From positions 1-32,212 of the forward strand of contig PWVT01000298.1 in assembly GCA_003562195.1 (NCBI GenBank): a DNA stretch of 32,212 nt, in the 5' to 3' direction. The notes under the pieces are model-generated. The model searched no databases. It saw nothing but the letters and a program-made list of their open reading frames with translations, and had not been told where the DNA came from. This DNA comes from Phycisphaeraceae bacterium (GTDB lineage Bacteria > Planctomycetota > Phycisphaerae > Phycisphaerales > SM1A02). The position numbers and the translations under genes are program-made. The first letter of the stretch is position 1. Each line of letters opens with the position of its first letter. Shown here piece after piece: positions 26,169 to 32,212 of the stretch.

Positions 26169-27179
26169 ATGTCACGCTGCGTTGCAACAACTCAAATGCC
26201 TGAACACCTCTCGGGACAAACCGGACGCTATGCTGCCGATCTACCGGCTGTGCAGGAGGCGGCTACTCGAATACAACCATTCGCACGTGTTACGCCGGTG
26301 CTTACCTGCGGGCATCTGAATCAACTGGCTGGACGACAACTCTACTTCAAGTGTGAGATGTTCCAGCGTGTTGGAGCATTCAAGTTTCGTGGGGCGTGCA
26401 ACGCGGTCATGAAACTCAATGACGATGTGGCTGCACGTGGGGTTGTCACCCACAGTTCGGGTAATCACGGCCAGGCGCTTGCCTTGGCTGCGAAGCTTCG
26501 TGGCATCAACGCACACATCATCATGCCTCGAACCGCACCGCGGGTGAAAAAAGATGCTGTGGCTGGATATGGTGGGACGGTTCATTTTTGCGAGCCGACG
26601 CTGAAGGCGCGACAGACAATGACTTCGGAGATCGTCGTCAGTACCGGTGCGGAGTTGATTCCACCGTATGACCATCCGGACATCATCGCAGGGCAAGGGA
26701 CGATCGCGCTGGAGTTCCTTGAGCAGGCGACCTCGCTGGACGCTTTGGTGGTGCCAGTCGGTGGCGGGGGGATGCTTTCTGGAATCGCGATTGCTGCCAA
26801 GGCGTTGAACCCATCCATTCGAATTTTTGCCGCCGAGCCGAAAGGCGCAGACGATGTCGCCCGTTCGATGGCCTCTGGCCAACTGGTCGAGCAGCATGAT
26901 GCAAAAACGATTGCAGATGGCTTACTGACAAATCTGTGTGATGCAACATGGGCCATCATTCGTGACCATGTGGAGGCCGTGGTGACCGTCAGTGAGCAGC
27001 AGATTGTCGATTCCATGCGGCTGGTGTTTGGGCGGATGAAGGTTGTGGTCGAGCCGAGCGGGGCTGTCGCCCTTGCGGCAGTAACGTCCGACGATTTTCG
27101 TGGCATGAGTGGCATGGACCGGGTGGGTGTCGTGCTTTCCGGTGGGAACGTTGACTTGGATCGACTGCCATGGACGTAA
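26169..27179 (+). CDS. Serine racemase / threonine dehydratase-like PLP enzyme
   Basis: This 336-residue fold-type II PLP enzyme lacks the ACT-like regulatory domain of biosynthetic IlvA. Motifs are the PLP lysine in GAFKFRGACNAV, the serine-loop SSGNHGQALALAAKL, IIMPRTAPRVKKDAV, the phosphate-binding glycine loop VPVGGGGMLSGIA, and the closing VGVVLSGGNVDLDRL. The last is the pattern shared by eukaryotic-type serine racemases and short (catabolic) threonine deaminases. Sequence alone does not choose between serine racemisation, serine/threonine deamination or both. The position after dapL leaves open a D-amino-acid or cell-wall link. ATG 26169 is used; ATG 26196 (MPEHLSGQ) is also possible. 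It converges with the asparaginase-like gene, with 9 bases between stop codons. Confidence 0.85.
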   Translation: MSRCVATTQMPEHLSGQTGRYAADLPAVQEAATRIQPFARVTPVLTCGHLNQLAGRQLYFKCEMFQRVGAFKFRGACNAVMKLNDDVAARGVVTHSSGNHGQALALAAKLRGINAHIIMPRTAPRVKKDAVAGYGGTVHFCEPTLKARQTMTSEIVVSTGAELIPPYDHPDIIAGQGTIALEFLEQATSLDALVVPVGGGGMLSGIAIAAKALNPSIRIFAAEPKGADDVARSMASGQLVEQHDAKTIADGLLTNLCDATWAIIRDHVEAVVTVSEQQIVDSMRLVFGRMKVVVEPSGAVALAAVTSDDFRGMSGMDRVGVVLSGGNVDLDRLPWT

Positions 27180-27201
27180 AGACGGGCTTCAGCTCTTTAC
27201 G
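27175..27201. terminator. Hairpin shared by two convergent gene ends
   Basis: CGTAAAGA and TCTTTACG form an 8-base perfect stem around an 11-base loop, covering both stop codons (plus-strand dehydratase, minus-strand asparaginase-like). No T-run follows on either strand, so bidirectional termination is only a possibility. Confidence 0.35.
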
Positions 27202-27710
27202 AATGTGCCTGCCTCACGGTCCTTGCTGACGCCGGGAAATTGCAGCACTCTGTTGTGCATGGCAACATACACGCCTGGCTGAAGCAACTGCACGGCGAGC
27301 AGTGCTTCGGTGAGATTCTGCAGTGCATCGGTCGTTCGCATGACATACGGGCGCATTGCGCCGGTCAGAACAATCGGGACTTTTGGTTCTCTAACACGTT
27401 GATAAAGCACATTCCCTGTTTGAGCCAGGCGATCTGTCCCGTGCACGATCACCACTCCGTCGTGTGATTCACATTGATGAACCGCAGCGTCCGCAATCTG
27501 CTCATGATCAGCCGTTGTCATCTCCATGCTGTCCTTGTTCATCAGTGAGATCCGATTAAGCTGGACGCCTGCAAGCACAAGCATATCCAGCATGACATCG
27601 AGTACGCTAAACCGGTTGGCAAGGACGCCGGTAAGCTCGTCATACGTCTTTTCGATCGTACCGCCGGTTGAAATCAGGGCAATATGCTTCGGGTGAACAG
27701 ACATGCGCAT
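27189..27710 (-). CDS. Single-domain asparaginase-like protein
   Basis: At 173 residues this is about half the length of a normal type I/II asparaginase. It contains only the N-terminal domain: IALISTGGTIEKTY with the nucleophilic Thr, MNKDSMEMTTADHEQI, VIVHGTDRLAQTGNVL with the second catalytic Thr-Asp pair, and VLTGAMRPYVMRTTDALQNL. The C-terminal domain that completes dimer contacts is absent. The ORF ends cleanly with its own stop, and no continuation is found before the convergent gene. I know short asparaginase-domain proteins of about this size exist in other bacteria, so this may be a stable family, not a fragment. Activity is uncertain. It lies 12 bases after the SSP411-type gene, so the two are probably cotranscribed. 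ATG 27704 is an alternative start. Confidence 0.78.
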   Translation of the reverse strand: MRMSVHPKHIALISTGGTIEKTYDELTGVLANRFSVLDVMLDMLVLAGVQLNRISLMNKDSMEMTTADHEQIADAAVHQCESHDGVVIVHGTDRLAQTGNVLYQRVREPKVPIVLTGAMRPYVMRTTDALQNLTEALLAVQLLQPGVYVAMHNRVLQFPGVSKDREAGTFVKS

Positions 27711-27722
27711 ACGGTATTCGAT

Positions 27723-30011
<2,289 letters not shown>

Positions 30012-30077
30012 GCATGATGGTACGCGCGACTGGGCAGAGATCAGCAGATTATCAGCAGGGTGAAACTGCGAACACTG

Positions 30078-30176
30078 GGTAGTGGATCAGTTTGAAAGTG
30101 GAACAGGCCTCTGGCCTGTTCAGACCATGTACAGGCGGGACGCCTGTGCCACCTCTATTCAAACTGACCCACTACC
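30078..30176. repeat. Dispersed palindromic repeat, copy 2 (nested hairpins)
   Basis: The 19-base outer arms (30078-30096 and 30158-30176, one mismatch) enclose the same two inner hairpins as copy 1: ACAGGCC-TCT-GGCCTGT and CAGGCG-GGA-CGCCTG. The first 32 bases of the core and a 22-base block after the linker are identical to copy 1. The linker is 12 bases in both copies but unrelated in sequence. Outer arms read GGTAGTGG(A/G)T here against TACTGGTA in copy 1. It lies in the 215-base gap between purL (downstream end) and the SSP411 gene (upstream side), and may affect termination of purL or expression of SSP411. Translation of the plus strand gives the spurious peptide QFESGTGLWPV. Confidence 0.88.
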
Positions 30177-30226
30177 GAACACTGCTGGCAGCGTGTCGTT
30201 CTGTTTCCGGTTCGAATGTGCTGCGG

Positions 30227-32212
30227 TCACCAATCCAATGGCGATCGCCATGCATTTCGAAGCGCATCGAGGGGGATGTTCGCTCCCGCGACTACCATGT
30301 TAGTTGTGTTGTTGAATTCGCCAATCACTGCATGCGGTAGATCATGAAACACTACCTGGAACTGAGCCCAATGCTCCATATTCAACTCAAGCAGATAGCG
30401 CGAAGGTGTTTCACTAAACGCGCGAGTGCAGGTGTCGCCTTCTCCAGGCACCTTGGAAAGGTCAAGTGACACACCAAGCCCGCCGGAAAACGCCATTTCA
30501 GCCGCAGCGACAAGCAGTCCGCCGTCACTGCAATCATGGGCGGAGCAGACCAATCCTGCTGTGATGGCCTGATGAACCGCCAGGGCCAGAGCCGGGCCCT
30601 GTTTTAAATCAACTTGAGGCAATGGATCATCCGAAGCGCCGTAAAGCATTTCGAAATGTGAGCCGCGCAGGGTGTCGTGTGTTTCACCGACGACGACAAG
30701 CATATTACCGGCTTGCTTCGCATCCATTGTCACGCACCGGCGTACATCCTCAACAATGCCCATGCCGGAAATCAGCAATGTCGGTGGGATCTGGATGGTG
30801 CGGCCGTCCTCGGTGGTGAACTGGTTGTTCAGTGAGTCCTTGCCGGAGATAAACGGTGTGCGATACGCCTTGGCCCCGTCGTAACACGCTTCGGCTGCGC
30901 GAACGAGCGAACCGAGATTCTCCGGCTTCTTGCAGCTCGGCCAGCAGAAATTATCCAGAATGGCGATGCGCTGCGGGTCGGCCCCGGTGCAAACCATGTT
31001 GCGCACACACTCGTCAATGGCGGCGAGGGTCATGAGATACGGGTCATCGCTGAAGCCGGTCGCCAGGCCGTTGCCGATCGCCAGACCGCGTGTGGAGCCC
31101 TCCACCGGCAGGATCACAGCAGCGTCCGACGGCCCCTGACTGTGCGTACCGACCAACGGTTTCACTACTGAATTCCCCTGGACCTCATGATCGTACTGCT
31201 GAATGATCCAGTGCTTGGATGCGATGTTTGGATGAGACAGCAACGCGACTAGCGCATCGCTGATGTTTGGTGGCGTGGAAGTGGTCGGCTCGATCGGCTG
31301 ATGACTCTTCGTGTCGAACGTCGCTTCACGAACCGACTGCGGAATCCCTTCGTGCAGGAATTGCATTGGCATGCGGCCGACCTCGGTGCCCTGATAGTTG
31401 AGGATTAGATCACGGTCAGATGTGCCGAAGTGGCCCAAATCACACATTTCCACATTATGCTTGGCACAGATCGCTGCCAGCGCATCGACGTTGTTCGATG
31501 GTACAGCGAGGACCATGCGCTCCTGGGCTTCGCTAATCCAGATTTCCGTCGGGCTGAGGCCGGCATACTTCAGTGGTGCTTTTTCAAGATGGACTTCCGC
31601 GCCGAGTTTCTCACCCATCTCGCCGACCGCGCTGGAGAAGCCTCCGGCACCGCAGTCGGTAATGGCGCTGTACAGGCATCTGCCGTCTTCGCCGGGCGTG
31701 TCGCGTGCCTCGATGATTGCATCGAGCATTTTCTTCTCGGTGACCGGATTGCCGATCTGCACTGCGTGGCTGAACTCATCAGCGTGGGTGTCGGTCAGTT
31801 CCGCGGAACTGAACGTCGCGCCATGGATGCCATCACGCCCGGTGCGACCGCCGACAGCGATGATACGATCACCCGGCCGGGCATCACCGCTGATCATGTC
31901 GCGCGGCATGACGCCGATGCAGCCGCAGTACACCAGTGGATTGCCGATGTAGTCATCGTGGAACCACACTGCGCCGTTGAGTGTGGGGATTCCCATGCGG
32001 TTGCCGTAGTCCCGAACGCCCGCAACGATCTGCTGCAAGACCCGCCGTGGGTGTAGCACGCCGGTGGGCAGGGATCGAGGGATCGAGGCATCAATAGCTT
32101 GATCCCTTGATGCCGTGTTGCCTTGTTGCCTTCCACTCAACCAATGATCCGGATACGCGACACAAAACACGTCCGTCGCCGCGATAGGCCTTGCCGCCAA
32201 ACCCGTTCCGAT
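30227..32212 (-). CDS. purL: Phosphoribosylformylglycinamidine synthase PurL, 5' end beyond window
   Basis: PurL makes FGAM from FGAR, ATP and ammonia in purine synthesis. About 661 C-terminal residues are visible and the frame is open to the right edge (reading IGTGLAARPIAATDVFC). The track start at 32200 is an internal TTG, not the true start. Visible landmarks are VLHPRRVLQQIVAGVRDYGN, MGIPTLNGAVWFHDDYIGNPL, VGGRTGRDGIHGATFSSAEL, DCGAGGFSSAVGEMG, LSPTEIWISEAQERMVLAV, FISGKDSLNNQF and SAHDCSDGGLLVAAAEMAFSGG. It stops after the second AIRS-like half, so no fused glutaminase is present; PurQ (and PurS) should be separate. A stretch of about 24 residues (LSGRQQGNTASRDQAIDASI) between AYPDHW and LPTGVLHP is encoded by an octamer repeat and appears inserted. 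Confidence 0.93.
   Translation of the reverse strand: MGTGLAARPIAATDVFCVAYPDHWLSGRQQGNTASRDQAIDASIPRSLPTGVLHPRRVLQQIVAGVRDYGNRMGIPTLNGAVWFHDDYIGNPLVYCGCIGVMPRDMISGDARPGDRIIAVGGRTGRDGIHGATFSSAELTDTHADEFSHAVQIGNPVTEKKMLDAIIEARDTPGEDGRCLYSAITDCGAGGFSSAVGEMGEKLGAEVHLEKAPLKYAGLSPTEIWISEAQERMVLAVPSNNVDALAAICAKHNVEMCDLGHFGTSDRDLILNYQGTEVGRMPMQFLHEGIPQSVREATFDTKSHQPIEPTTSTPPNISDALVALLSHPNIASKHWIIQQYDHEVQGNSVVKPLVGTHSQGPSDAAVILPVEGSTRGLAIGNGLATGFSDDPYLMTLAAIDECVRNMVCTGADPQRIAILDNFCWPSCKKPENLGSLVRAAEACYDGAKAYRTPFISGKDSLNNQFTTEDGRTIQIPPTLLISGMGIVEDVRRCVTMDAKQAGNMLVVVGETHDTLRGSHFEMLYGASDDPLPQVDLKQGPALALAVHQAITAGLVCSAHDCSDGGLLVAAAEMAFSGGLGVSLDLSKVPGEGDTCTRAFSETPSRYLLELNMEHWAQFQVVFHDLPHAVIGEFNNTTNMVVAGANIPLDALRNAWRSPLDW
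32070..32132. repeat. Octamer-periodic palindromic repeat inside purL
   Basis: Read on the minus strand the segment splits into 8-base units: AAGGCAAC, AAGGCAAC, ACGGCATC, AAGGGATC, AAGCTATT, GATGCCTC, GATCCCTC, GATCCCT. The second half is the reverse complement of the first in style (GGCATCAA pairs with TTGATGCC; AGGGATC with GATCCCT). The unit can therefore form a hairpin. Its length, with flanks, is compatible with in-frame insertion into purL. Confidence 0.75.

Noticed and set aside
32198-32212. Track start of purL at 32200
   Set aside because: It is an internal TTG in a frame open to the edge, preceded by PurL-like residues (IGTG), so the gene continues beyond the window.

Overview
The window looks like chromosomal DNA of a Gram-negative (diderm) bacterium with LPS and peptidoglycan, most likely a planctomycete of the Phycisphaerae type. 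The evidence is indirect. Gene content includes BamA, OmpH/Skp, LpxD, FtsW and the LL-diaminopimelate aminotransferase DapL. A small membrane protein ends in a CxxCGYxLRGLP...CPECG zinc ribbon, a signature I associate with planctomycetes. There are two secretin-type proteins with very long poly-glycine linkers, and two families of short palindromic repeats of a kind I associate with PVC-group genomes. No database search was possible, so the assignment is inference. I see no rRNA, tRNA, CRISPR array, prophage or transposase gene, and no gene-free stretch longer than about 220 bases.

Layout. Bases 1-5019 hold an envelope-assembly block: bamA and two tandem ompH/skp-like genes on the minus strand, divergent from lpxD. 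A palindromic dispersed repeat lies in the divergent promoter region. ftsW (minus) ends 4 bases from lpxD. Next are an orphan MmgE/PrpD-family gene (minus) and a divergent WaaP/Kdo-kinase-like gene. Bases 8758-11830 are a compact minus-strand operon of four predicted lipoproteins: two LpoB-like proteins, a COG3014-like TPR protein and a YcfL/DUF1425 protein. This resembles the lpoB neighbourhood of proteobacteria and points to control of a class A penicillin-binding protein. A good intrinsic terminator separates it from a truncated secretin-N-domain protein (minus).

From 13220 the plus strand carries priA, a zinc-ribbon membrane protein, sucA-sucB (2-oxoglutarate dehydrogenase E1 and E2; no E3 here), carA, a full-length secretin paralogous to the truncated one, dapL and a serine-racemase/threonine-dehydratase-like gene. 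The last of these converges with a one-domain asparaginase-like gene (minus). Then come, on the minus strand, a thioredoxin-fold SSP411/YyaL protein with an added DsbD-N-like domain, and purL, whose 5' end runs off the window. The second copy of the palindromic repeat lies between purL and the SSP411 gene, and purL itself carries an in-frame octamer-repeat insertion.

The main themes are outer-membrane and peptidoglycan biogenesis (bamA, ompH, lpxD, WaaP-like kinase, ftsW, lpoB cluster, dapL) and housekeeping metabolism. The most unusual items are the structured repeats, whose arms change sequence while keeping complementarity, the octamer array read through inside purL, the two secretin-like paralogues with identical Gly14-Arg-Gly12 linkers, and the duplicated LpoB-like lipoproteins.
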